A stretch of DNA of 33,494 nucleotides. It comes from an uncultured Treponema sp. GTDB taxonomy: Bacteria; Spirochaetota; Spirochaetia; Treponematales; Treponemataceae. The stretch spans positions 1 to 33,494 of the forward strand of contig CAJPOF010000019.1 in assembly GCA_905372235.1 (NCBI GenBank). The letters are read 5' to 3'. Under the pieces are notes generated by a model that saw only the letters and a program-made list of their open reading frames with translations, did no database searches and was not told the origin of the DNA. A program made the translations under genes and the position numbers. This document shows positions 8,039 through 15,350 of this stretch, one piece after another (position 1 is the stretch's first letter; each line of letters opens with the position of its first letter).

Positions 8039-8788
8039 ATGTATTTTTATGGAATGGATTATTCATATTTGGTTTTTGTGATGCCTGCCGTTCTTTTGAG
8101 TTTTTTGGCTCAATTTTTTGTGAAGAGCAGTTTTTCTAGATTTAGCAAAATAAAAAGCGTACGAAATATGACGGGCGCACAGGCGGCGCAGTTGCTTTTA
8201 AGAAAAAATAACATTTCCGATGTAAAAATTGCCCACATTTCAGGCTCGCTGACGGACAACTACAATTCTTCCACAAAAATATTGAGCCTTAGCGATTCGA
8301 CTTACGCCAGCACTTCGATTGCGGCGATTGGTGTTGCAGCCCACGAAACAGGACACGCAATTCAGCATGCGACCGGTTATGGTCCTTTGGCATTCAGAAC
8401 AATCCTTGTTCCGGTTGCAAATATCGGCTCTAGGTTTGGACCTTTGCTTGCGATTTTAGGATATCTGCTTGGCTCTTTCGGGACGGAGCAAGCGCAGGGT
8501 GTTCTTCCAGCATATCACGGTCTCTTTCAACTTATCACCGACATCGGACTTTTGATGTTTGCGGCGGCTGTTCTTTTTTATATCGTTACCCTCCCCGTGG
8601 AATTCGACGCCTCGTTGCGGGCAATAAAAATCCTGAGAGAAGAAAATATTCTTGACGAAGATGAATTGAGTGGCGTAAAAAAAGTTTTGTCGGCTGCGGC
8701 ATTGACGTATGTGGCATCAGCGTTGATCGCAATCGGAAGTCTTGTAAGATTTTTTGTTTTGACGAACAGACGGAACGGTAGACGCTGA
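8039..8788 (+). CDS. Zinc metallopeptidase, YugP / neutral zinc metallopeptidase family
   Basis: 249-residue integral membrane peptidase: an N-terminal membrane helix (MDYSYLVFVMPAVLLSFLAQ), a linker with MTGAQAAQLLL, the HExxH zinc site in VAAHETGHAIQHATGY (about residues 100-113), and two or three further hydrophobic segments (IGSRFGPLLAILGYLLGSFG; LLMFAAAVLFYIVTLPVEFD; the C-terminal helix). Glu in LPVEFDASLRA is a likely third zinc ligand. Length and motif order match the YugP family (PF04298), whose substrates are not well established. Good SD (AAAGAGG) before ATG 8039. The next gene starts 3 bp after its stop. Confidence 0.9.
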   Translation: MYFYGMDYSYLVFVMPAVLLSFLAQFFVKSSFSRFSKIKSVRNMTGAQAAQLLLRKNNISDVKIAHISGSLTDNYNSSTKILSLSDSTYASTSIAAIGVAAHETGHAIQHATGYGPLAFRTILVPVANIGSRFGPLLAILGYLLGSFGTEQAQGVLPAYHGLFQLITDIGLLMFAAAVLFYIVTLPVEFDASLRAIKILREENILDEDELSGVKKVLSAAALTYVASALIAIGSLVRFFVLTNRRNGRR

Positions 8789-8791
8789 TTT

Positions 8792-9271
8792 ATGGAAAAA
8801 TCGTGTTTCTATGAAAACGGACTGAATTTTTCATGCCAACGATGTTCGTTTTGTTGCGGTCATTCTCCGGGATTTGTATATCTTTCAAAAAACGATTTGC
8901 TTTCTTTGTGTCGGCATTGCGGCATGGATATCCGAAACTTTATCGAAAAATATTGCCGTTGGGTTGACTATTATTATGGCGAGACCGTTTTGGCTCTTCT
9001 TGAAAAGAAAAATTACGATTGCATTTTTTGGGAAAACGGCTGCTCGGTTTATGAAGCAAGACCCGTTCAGTGTTCTACCTATCCGTTTTGGGCGTGGATG
9101 CTCAAGGATAGGGCGACTTGGAACGAATGTGCAAATGAATGTCCCGGCATGAACAAGGGGAAATCTTGGACATTTGAAGAGATAGAAAAAAACAAAAATG
9201 CTTACGTAAAAAATCTGCCTTTAAAAAAAGAGGACGTTGAAAAACTTATCGACCCAAAGAAGTTGCGATAA
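8792..9271 (+). CDS. YkgJ-type CxxCxxCC cysteine-cluster protein
   Basis: 159 residues with the CxxCxxCC signature (CQRCSFCC at about 11-18) and further Cys in LCRHCGMD, KYCRW, CIFWENGCSVYEARPVQCSTYP and CANECPG. This is the YkgJ/UPF0153 family of presumed Fe-S or Zn binding proteins; biochemical function is unestablished. No clear SD is visible, and the start 3 bp after the peptidase stop suggests coupled translation. Its last 26 bp overlap the end of the convergent gene. Confidence 0.88.
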   Translation: MEKSCFYENGLNFSCQRCSFCCGHSPGFVYLSKNDLLSLCRHCGMDIRNFIEKYCRWVDYYYGETVLALLEKKNYDCIFWENGCSVYEARPVQCSTYPFWAWMLKDRATWNECANECPGMNKGKSWTFEEIEKNKNAYVKNLPLKKEDVEKLIDPKKLR

Positions 9272-9848
9272 TTTCGACAGTTTTTTCGTAGCCGATTTTT
9301 CCGGTGTCAATCAAGAGGTCATAATCTTCGTAAGAACCGAGCGTTTTTTTTGCGTAATGCTTATAATAATTTTGACGCAGGGCGTTTCGCTTTTCAATAA
9401 AATGTCTGATATCAACATTTTTGGGGCAGTTTTCGGAGGCTTTTAACCAGTCTGCTTTCGTAGTTAAGTCCGCATAAAGGAAAACGTCAAAGGAACGGAT
9501 TTTCGCCTTTCTTACGATAATGTTTGAGCAACGACCGACAATTATGCAAGGATTTTCCGCAAGTTTTAGGACTTCGTTTTTCTGCGCCTCAAAAATTTTG
9601 TCGTGGGAACTGTTATATGTGACATTTCCGTTCATAAGATAGTCCCAAAATCTTTCAGCTTGGCTTAATTCTTCGCCTTCTTTTTTTATCTCTTCGATAG
9701 AATAGCCGCTGTCCCTTGCAACTTCCTCCACCAAATCCTGATCATGCCACGGAATCCCAAGTCGATTTGACAATTCCTTTGCGATGGTGCGACCACCTGC
9801 ACCGTATTCTCGATTTATGGTTATCACCGGCAAGCGGAATTCGTCCAT
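9246..9848 (-). CDS. Cytidylate kinase-like family protein
   Basis: 200 residues of the cytidylate-kinase-2 type (PF13189), starting MDEFRLPVITINREYGAGG, where REYGAGGRTIAKELS takes the place of the P-loop. WHDQDLVEEVARDSG and IVGRCSNIIV (a GRxxN-type nucleotide site) follow. It is probably a P-loop nucleotide kinase, but this subfamily is distinct from housekeeping Cmk and its substrate is not proven. A strong AAGGAG precedes ATG 9848. The 3' end overlaps the YkgJ-like gene tail to tail by 26 bp with no terminator between, so the two mRNAs should be complementary at their ends. Confidence 0.85.
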   Translation of the reverse strand: MDEFRLPVITINREYGAGGRTIAKELSNRLGIPWHDQDLVEEVARDSGYSIEEIKKEGEELSQAERFWDYLMNGNVTYNSSHDKIFEAQKNEVLKLAENPCIIVGRCSNIIVRKAKIRSFDVFLYADLTTKADWLKASENCPKNVDIRHFIEKRNALRQNYYKHYAKKTLGSYEDYDLLIDTGKIGYEKTVEIIATSLGR

Positions 9849-9884
9849 CTTTTTCTCCTTTTTATTTACGAAGGGTAAAATTTA

Positions 9885-9915
9885 TTTACATATTTTATCA
9901 TATATCTGTTAAAAT
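9885..9915 (+). promoter_or_regulatory. Candidate promoter of the TAXI-TRAP operon
   Basis: TAAAAT (9910-9915) sits 8 nt before ATG 9924, with TTTACA at 9885-9890 (a 19-bp spacer, longer than ideal). No GGAG-like sequence lies between 9900 and 9923, so the transcript could be leaderless or nearly so. Confidence 0.3.
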
Positions 9916-9923
9916 GCTATTCT

Positions 9924-10886
9924 ATGAAGAAAATAAATCACAAATTTATCTTTACGAGTGGGGTCATTTTACTGTTGCTTTGCGGCTGCAAACGAAATGG
10001 CAGATTGATGTTTGGAACCGGCGGAACGGCTGGAACCTATTATGCTTACGGCGGAGTGATTTCTCAGTACATCACAAATTTTTCCGATAACAAAGTTACC
10101 GCTGTTTCTACCGGCGGCTCAAAGGTGAACATCCAGTCGCTTCAGGACGGAGATTTCCAGCTGGGATTTACGCAGTCTGACGTTATGGCGTATGCCTGGA
10201 ACGGAGAAAAATCCTTTGAGTCGGTAGGTCCGACCCATGATTTTAGGGTGCTTGGCGGTCTGTATGCGGAAACCGTTCAGCTTGTGACGATAGATCCAAA
10301 AATCAAGACTGCCTATGATTTGAAGGGAAAAAGCGTTTCCATCGGGGAAGCTGGTTCCGGAGTTTATTTCAATGCGCTGGATGTTCTTGATGCGGCGGGT
10401 CTTACTTTGGATGACATTAAGCCTCAGTATCAAAGTTTTGGCGCAAGCAAGGAAGCCCTAAAGGACAGGCAGATTCATGCGGCTTTTATAGTTGCGGGTG
10501 CGCCGACAAGTGCCATCACGGAACTTTCGACGACAAACAGCACTTATCTTGTGAACATAGATGGTTTGCTCAGGGAAAAAATTCTTGAGACTTGTCCATA
10601 TTATGCGCCGTTAAAAATTCCGGCGGGAACTTATAAAGGTCAGGATAACGATGTTGAAACGATAACCGTAAAAGCAACAGTTATCGTGTCTTCCTATCTT
10701 GATGAAGAAAGCGTTTACAAAATGACGGCGGCGATTTTTGACCACAGCATGGATATCGCCAAAGAGAACGCAAAGGGTCGCGAGCTTTCGCTAGAAAATG
10801 CGACAACAGGAATGGCTGCTCCTTTTCATGTAGGTGCGGCTCGTTATTATGCAGAACACGGAATTTCCGTAGAATCACAGGAATAA
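9924..10886 (+). CDS. TRAP transporter solute receptor, TAXI family (lipoprotein)
   Basis: 320 residues. The signal peptide ends in the lipobox LCGC, giving a lipidated Cys22. The mature start LMFGTGGTAGTYYAYGG is the diagnostic TAXI segment; the rest matches a periplasmic binding protein (SVSIGEAGSGVYFNA, GAPTSAITELS, ending AAPFHVGAARYYAEHGI). TAXI receptors deliver dicarboxylates or amino acids such as glutamate/2-oxoglutarate in characterised cases; the substrate here cannot be read from sequence. Only 4 bp separate it from the permease gene, so the two form a complete TRAP system with Cys anchoring to the inner or outer membrane. Confidence 0.93.
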   Translation: MKKINHKFIFTSGVILLLLCGCKRNGRLMFGTGGTAGTYYAYGGVISQYITNFSDNKVTAVSTGGSKVNIQSLQDGDFQLGFTQSDVMAYAWNGEKSFESVGPTHDFRVLGGLYAETVQLVTIDPKIKTAYDLKGKSVSIGEAGSGVYFNALDVLDAAGLTLDDIKPQYQSFGASKEALKDRQIHAAFIVAGAPTSAITELSTTNSTYLVNIDGLLREKILETCPYYAPLKIPAGTYKGQDNDVETITVKATVIVSSYLDEESVYKMTAAIFDHSMDIAKENAKGRELSLENATTGMAAPFHVGAARYYAEHGISVESQE

Positions 10887-10890
10887 AACG

Positions 10891-12843
10891 ATGACAAAAG
10901 AACAGAACTTTAATATTGAGCAGAATATGTCTTCAGATGTTGATACAATCATGAAAAAATACGACAGGGAATCCAACCGCAGAATTTGGACAGGTGCGCC
11001 TAAAACTGCGATAAGAATCTTTCTTGCGGCATTTTCATTGTGGTGCATATACATGACCCTTTTTGCAAGGTTTTTGGAAGAGATAAGGCTTACTTCATTC
11101 ATGGGGCTTATAATTTTGGCGGGATTTCTTGTGTATCCTGCCCGTAAAAAAGATGTCAAGCCTAACTACATTCCTTGGTACGATATAATACTAATGCTTG
11201 TGGGAACAATTTCGTTTTTGTATTTCACTTTTAATGCGCACGGAATTATTCAACAGGGAACACGTTTTTCTCCGTATCAGATTGTGATTGGCGTTATGGG
11301 AGTTCTTGTTTTGCTGGAACTGACCAGACGATGTGTAGGAATTCCGATTTTGTGCGTCGCTATATTCTTTGTAGCGTATGCCATGTTTGTTGGACTTACA
11401 AATCCTTCGTTTTTTGGACGAATAAAATACTTCATCAGGAACATCTTTTACACCAAGGAAGGGGTCTTTTCCACTCCGGTGAACGTATGCTCCAAATATA
11501 TCGTCGTGTTCATAATTTTCGGTGCGTTTTTGGAAAGGACGGGAATATCCAATTTTTTCATCCAACTTGCGAACTGCGCGGCAGGTAAATATTCCGGCGG
11601 ACCTGCCAAGGTTGCCGTAATTTCATCGGGTTTGTGCGGAATGGTTTCAGGTTCTTCCGTGGGAAATACCGTGACGACAGGTTCTGTGACAATCCCCATG
11701 ATGAAAAAGACCGGATATAAGCCGGAATTTGCGGCTGCTGTTGAAGCCTCGGCATCCACTGGAGGGCAAATTATGCCTCCTATTATGGGAGCGGCGGCTT
11801 TTCTTATGTCGGATTTTGTTGGGATTCCGTATTCCAATATAATCGGACGAGCCATTATTCCTGCGGTTCTGTATTTTACGGGAATTTTTATTTCGGTTCA
11901 TCTTGAGGCAAAAAAACTCAATCTTTCGGGAATAAAAAAGGAAGAACTCCCGATATTCAGGACGCTTGTAAAAAAAATATATCTTTTGATTCCGCTTGTA
12001 GCTTTGGTCGTATTTGTCGGCGGAAATTTCATGACCATTCAGAGGGCTGCCGCATTTGCGATTATTCTTACGATAATCGTTGGGTTCTTCAACAAAGGAA
12101 ACCGAATCAGTTTTACAAAGATTTTGGATTCACTTGAGGCGGGCGGAAAAGGAACGATTACAGTCGCTGCCGCTTGTGGTGTTGCCGGAATAATCGCCGG
12201 TTCTATCACAATGACGGGATTGGCAAATGAACTTATAAACGGAATCATAAATCTTGCACAGAACCATCTAATTGTGGCGTTGGTGCTTACTATGCTTTGC
12301 TGCATTGTCCTTGGAATGGGCGTTCCAACCACAGCGAACTACTGCATCATGGCGGCAACTTGTGCTCCAATACTGATTAGAATGGGCGTTCCGGTTTTGG
12401 CTGCGCATTTCTTTGTATTTTATTTTGGAATCGTTGCCGACATTACGCCTCCGGTTGCCCTTGCGGCTTATGCCGGTTCTGCCATAGCAAAATCAAATCC
12501 GATGAAAACGGCGTTCCATGCGTCTAGGCTGGCGGTAGGAGCGTTCATCGTTCCGTATATAATTTGCATAAATCCTGCTTTGATTTTGATAAACACTTCG
12601 ATTCCTCAGGTTGCGCTTATAATTGTTACGTCGCTTTTTGGAATTTTTGGTCTTTCTGCCGCATTGGAAGGCTACTTAAAACGGCAAATGAATCCGATTG
12701 TAAGAATTATCATGGCGATAGGCGGAATTTTACTGATATATCCGGGTTGGATAACAGATCTTTCCGGATTTACCCTGATTACGCTGGGAATTCTTTGGCA
12801 ATTCTTGAAATCGAACGGAAAAGAAAAAACTTTACAGAACTAA
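10891..12843 (+). CDS. TRAP transporter permease, fused DctQM type
   Basis: 650-residue membrane protein with many hydrophobic segments, combining the small (4-helix, DctQ-like) and large (12-helix, DctM-like) subunits in one chain, as is usual for TAXI systems. Conserved motifs include GMVSGSSVGNTVTTGSVTIP, STGGQIMPPIMGAAAFLM and MGVPTTANYCIMAATCAPIL, plus DITPPVALAAYAGSAIA, all typical of DctM hairpin-loop regions. It should work as a Na+-driven secondary importer with the upstream receptor. SD AGGA lies at 10880-10883. Two tandem terminators follow. Confidence 0.94.
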   Translation: MTKEQNFNIEQNMSSDVDTIMKKYDRESNRRIWTGAPKTAIRIFLAAFSLWCIYMTLFARFLEEIRLTSFMGLIILAGFLVYPARKKDVKPNYIPWYDIILMLVGTISFLYFTFNAHGIIQQGTRFSPYQIVIGVMGVLVLLELTRRCVGIPILCVAIFFVAYAMFVGLTNPSFFGRIKYFIRNIFYTKEGVFSTPVNVCSKYIVVFIIFGAFLERTGISNFFIQLANCAAGKYSGGPAKVAVISSGLCGMVSGSSVGNTVTTGSVTIPMMKKTGYKPEFAAAVEASASTGGQIMPPIMGAAAFLMSDFVGIPYSNIIGRAIIPAVLYFTGIFISVHLEAKKLNLSGIKKEELPIFRTLVKKIYLLIPLVALVVFVGGNFMTIQRAAAFAIILTIIVGFFNKGNRISFTKILDSLEAGGKGTITVAAACGVAGIIAGSITMTGLANELINGIINLAQNHLIVALVLTMLCCIVLGMGVPTTANYCIMAATCAPILIRMGVPVLAAHFFVFYFGIVADITPPVALAAYAGSAIAKSNPMKTAFHASRLAVGAFIVPYIICINPALILINTSIPQVALIIVTSLFGIFGLSAALEGYLKRQMNPIVRIIMAIGGILLIYPGWITDLSGFTLITLGILWQFLKSNGKEKTLQN

Positions 12844-12855
12844 ACTTGATTTTCG

Positions 12856-12919
12856 GGAACAGATTTCTTGCGCCGAAACAGGATTTTGTTTTCGGTGCAA
12901 GATTCTTCCGTTCCTTTTT
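12856..12919 (+). terminator. First terminator after the TRAP permease
   Basis: A long interrupted stem: GGAAC (12856-12860) and CTTGCGCCGAAA (12867-12878) pair with TTTCGGTGCAAG (12890-12901) and GTTCC (12910-12914), followed by TTTTT. Confidence 0.7.
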
Positions 12920-12929
12920 AATGTGGAAA

Positions 12930-12961
12930 GTCGGCGAATTTTAAATACGCCGGCTTTTTTT
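12930..12961 (+). terminator. Second, tandem terminator after the TRAP permease
   Basis: GTCGGCG (12930-12936) pairs with CGCCGGC (12948-12954; one G-U) around an 11-nt AT loop, followed by seven T. The T-run reaches into the stop codon of the convergent gene (12960-12962). Confidence 0.7.
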
Positions 12962-13778
12962 AGATTACGCTCCAAAGATGCACGATATTCATGTCGCAAG
13001 GTTTTTCAATTCCGTGCGTTCCCAAAATACCTGCCATTCTGTGGCAGCCATGGTCCGGTGCAAAAGCCAGCGCAGTTTTATGTTTATTGCCCCACTCATT
13101 TTTTATGAGTTCGTTCAATTCCATGTAAGTCTTGAAATTGGTTTTTAGGGCATGAAGAGCGGGAATTCCCGTTGGAGATGAGCGGTGCATCCAGTAGTCG
13201 TAGTCCGTGTTGTACAAAACAATCACGTTGTATTTGTCTTCTTTTATAAGTTCTTTTGCTTTTTTGTTGCATTCACTCACGGATTTGTAGATAAAATAAT
13301 CCATGTTTCGCTCAAGAAAAATCAACGAAATGCTGTCACCTTTTGTAGAAACGATGGCGACTTTTTTTCCGGCTTCTATCAGACAATCAAAAATCGTGGC
13401 GCATTTCAGCACGGGTTTTTCGTATGCTTGGATTCCGTGGTATTTTGGCTGCAGACCGGAATACATTGAGCCGAAGCAAACCGGAGTTACCGGCGGGACT
13501 ACGCTCAACATTTCAAGTGCCAGAGTGCTTGCTTGATAAGCCGCCCCTGAAAATTTTTTGTATTTGTTGAAAATCCATTGGGCAATGCCGTCCGGATTAT
13601 GCATGAAAACCCTGTCGCATCCGCCGAAGCCTCCGCATGCTTCCATAACTTCAGGAATAGGATTTGCCATGCCGGTTGCCCTTTCTACGCCCACAAGGTT
13701 CAGGACCGTAGATGCCACTTGCGTTATGCAGGTTGTGTTAAAACCGTCAAGACCGGATTTTAATGTGTTCGTTGCCAT
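12960..13778 (-). CDS. Alkaline phosphatase-superfamily (nucleotide pyrophosphatase-like) protein
   Basis: 272 residues. Signs of the alkaline phosphatase / phosphodiesterase superfamily are the C-terminal metal-site motif APDHGCHRM followed by GTHG, the internal VVPPVTPVCFGSMYSG (a nucleophile-like Thr/Ser after TP) and VIVLYNTDYDYWMHR, which resembles the superfamily's D..DxxxH metal-binding stretch. It is short for the family and lacks a signal peptide, so it appears cytoplasmic. The exact reaction is unknown; hydrolysis of a phosphate or phosphonate ester is only inferred. SD GAGGAAA precedes ATG 13778. It lies 36 bp downstream of the amino-acid permease gene and is probably co-transcribed with it. 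Confidence 0.7.
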   Translation of the reverse strand: MATNTLKSGLDGFNTTCITQVASTVLNLVGVERATGMANPIPEVMEACGGFGGCDRVFMHNPDGIAQWIFNKYKKFSGAAYQASTLALEMLSVVPPVTPVCFGSMYSGLQPKYHGIQAYEKPVLKCATIFDCLIEAGKKVAIVSTKGDSISLIFLERNMDYFIYKSVSECNKKAKELIKEDKYNVIVLYNTDYDYWMHRSSPTGIPALHALKTNFKTYMELNELIKNEWGNKHKTALAFAPDHGCHRMAGILGTHGIEKPCDMNIVHLWSVI

Positions 13779-13814
13779 TTGTTTCCTCGAATTTATTTGT
13801 ATTTTATTTATAAT

Positions 13815-14993
13815 TTATAACACTTTTAATACAGAACCGATTGTCGCTGCCAAAGAGCTTGCGATTACCACAATCTGAAAAGGAAGTGTTCCGAATTTTC
13901 CGCAGATTATACTTTGTCCGGCTTTGCTTCTAGATTTGTTGTATGCGACAATTATTCCGATTCCAGTAAGAACTTGAATTACTCCGGCGATTCTTGCAAA
14001 ACCTACAAAACTTGTAAATCCGAAAAGCGCAAAAATCAAACATGGAAGAGATGCCAAAAGCCAACTTAATTTGTTGTTCCAACCAGTCTGTTCGCTGATA
14101 ATGTCCCGCATGTTTAAGGTATTTGCCCAAAACGATGTTGAAAGAGCCAGCAATGAAAATATGTAGCCGACAAAACTTACCCAACCGCCAAGGTGCGCCG
14201 AAAGATCTACAAGCGCTCCGTTTTTGGTGATGTCTTTTCCAGCTCCAATTAAAGTCATAAATGTAACAAGAATAATCAGAGCCACATTTATGCCCGTTCC
14301 GGTGGCGATTGAACCGACGATTTTGCTTTTATTTCCGACTGTACCTTTGACAACCTGTGGAACTGACATTACCGCAGAGAGGGAAAAACTTACCGTGCTG
14401 TACAGAGCCATAATGTTGGAACTTGCGATGAATTTGTTCGGTAACGGGCTTAATTGGGATTTCAGAGTTGCCACAAACAGCACTGCGATTACCGTAACCA
14501 TGGCTATCATCGAATATTTTTCGCAGATTCCTACGATTTTCATTCCAAAAAAGACAACGCTTGCCACAACCACATAATAAATCATCATGCTTAGAAAATT
14601 CGGTAAGCCAAGCCATGTGTTCAGAACGGCGGCGCTTCCCGTGATGAAACCTGTAACGTTGCACAATACGCTGAATCCTAAAAAGGCGAACGCAATCCAT
14701 GTTGCGATTTTTTTGCCTTTTCCCGAAAAAAGTTCGTTTTCAAAACATTTTACAAATTGTGCGCCCTTGTTGTTCAGCGAAAGTTCGGCAATCATAAGAT
14801 GGAGCAGAAGATTTATGGTATAAGCCACGGCTACAATCCATAAAAAGTCCCACCAACTATTTCTTGATGCTAGATATGGGACGGCGAGTATTCCGCTTCC
14901 GACTCCGTGACCGACTATGATTCCCGTGCATTCAAGAAAAGTCAGCCTTGATTCACTTTTGATTCCATAGTCACCAACCTCTTTGTGTTTCAT
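13815..14993 (-). CDS. Aromatic amino-acid-type permease (HAAAP/APC superfamily)
   Basis: 392 residues, about 11 hydrophobic segments. The first helix GIIVGHGVGSGILAVPYLAS is the glycine-rich substrate and Na+/H+ site of APC-fold carriers; lengths and the pattern MIAELSL, SVSFSLSAVMSVPQVV and FGFTSFVGFARIAGVIQVL resemble the tryptophan/tyrosine permease group. I cannot name the substrate. Start ATG 14993 has GGAGAA 6 nt upstream; the TTG at 14996 is ignored. The leader carries the hairpin AAAATAG-GCGAGT-CTATTTT (15005-15024) just before the SD. Confidence 0.8.
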   Translation of the reverse strand: MKHKEVGDYGIKSESRLTFLECTGIIVGHGVGSGILAVPYLASRNSWWDFLWIVAVAYTINLLLHLMIAELSLNNKGAQFVKCFENELFSGKGKKIATWIAFAFLGFSVLCNVTGFITGSAAVLNTWLGLPNFLSMMIYYVVVASVVFFGMKIVGICEKYSMIAMVTVIAVLFVATLKSQLSPLPNKFIASSNIMALYSTVSFSLSAVMSVPQVVKGTVGNKSKIVGSIATGTGINVALIILVTFMTLIGAGKDITKNGALVDLSAHLGGWVSFVGYIFSLLALSTSFWANTLNMRDIISEQTGWNNKLSWLLASLPCLIFALFGFTSFVGFARIAGVIQVLTGIGIIVAYNKSRSKAGQSIICGKFGTLPFQIVVIASSLAATIGSVLKVL

Positions 14994-14996
14994 CAA

Positions 14997-15350
14997 AATT
15001 CTCCAAAATAGGCGAGTCTATTTTCGCATTTAAAGATATGGGTATAGTTTATCATATAAAGTTTTTGGAATATAGGATTTTAATCACAATCTTGACCTAA
15101 AAATAGGATTTTGTGCAAATTTTTACCCAAGAGATAAAAAAATTTTATTTTCAAATTGAAAAAAGAAGGTTACAATCATAGTAACCGATTTCAAAATACT
15201 CAGAATCTTATTAAATCATAAAAGCAAAAGTTATAGATCACGTTAGGATACAATTTCTTAGTGAAAACAAGAAGATTGGAACTTATACTGTGTGATCACC
15301 GTGCAGATTTTCTGTTTTGAGCATGAATTTATACATAAGGGGAATTGCAA
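14997..15350. promoter_or_regulatory. Divergent control region between permease and chemoreceptor
   Basis: This 350-bp AT-rich gap has no ORF. It contains a perfect 10-bp direct repeat, ATAGGATTTT, at 15072-15081 and 15103-15112 (31 bp apart, about three helical turns). On the + strand GTGAAA (15261-15266), 17 bp and TATACT (15284-15289) form a plausible promoter for the chemoreceptor, and the perfect palindrome GTGATCAC (15292-15299) lies at the predicted start point. No flagellar sigma-28 type promoter (TAAA plus GCCGATAA) was seen. Confidence 0.4.

Noticed and set aside
15200..15350. Flagellar sigma-28 promoter for the chemoreceptor
   Set aside because: No TAAA-N15-GCCGATAA-like sequence; a sigma-70-like match explains the region better.
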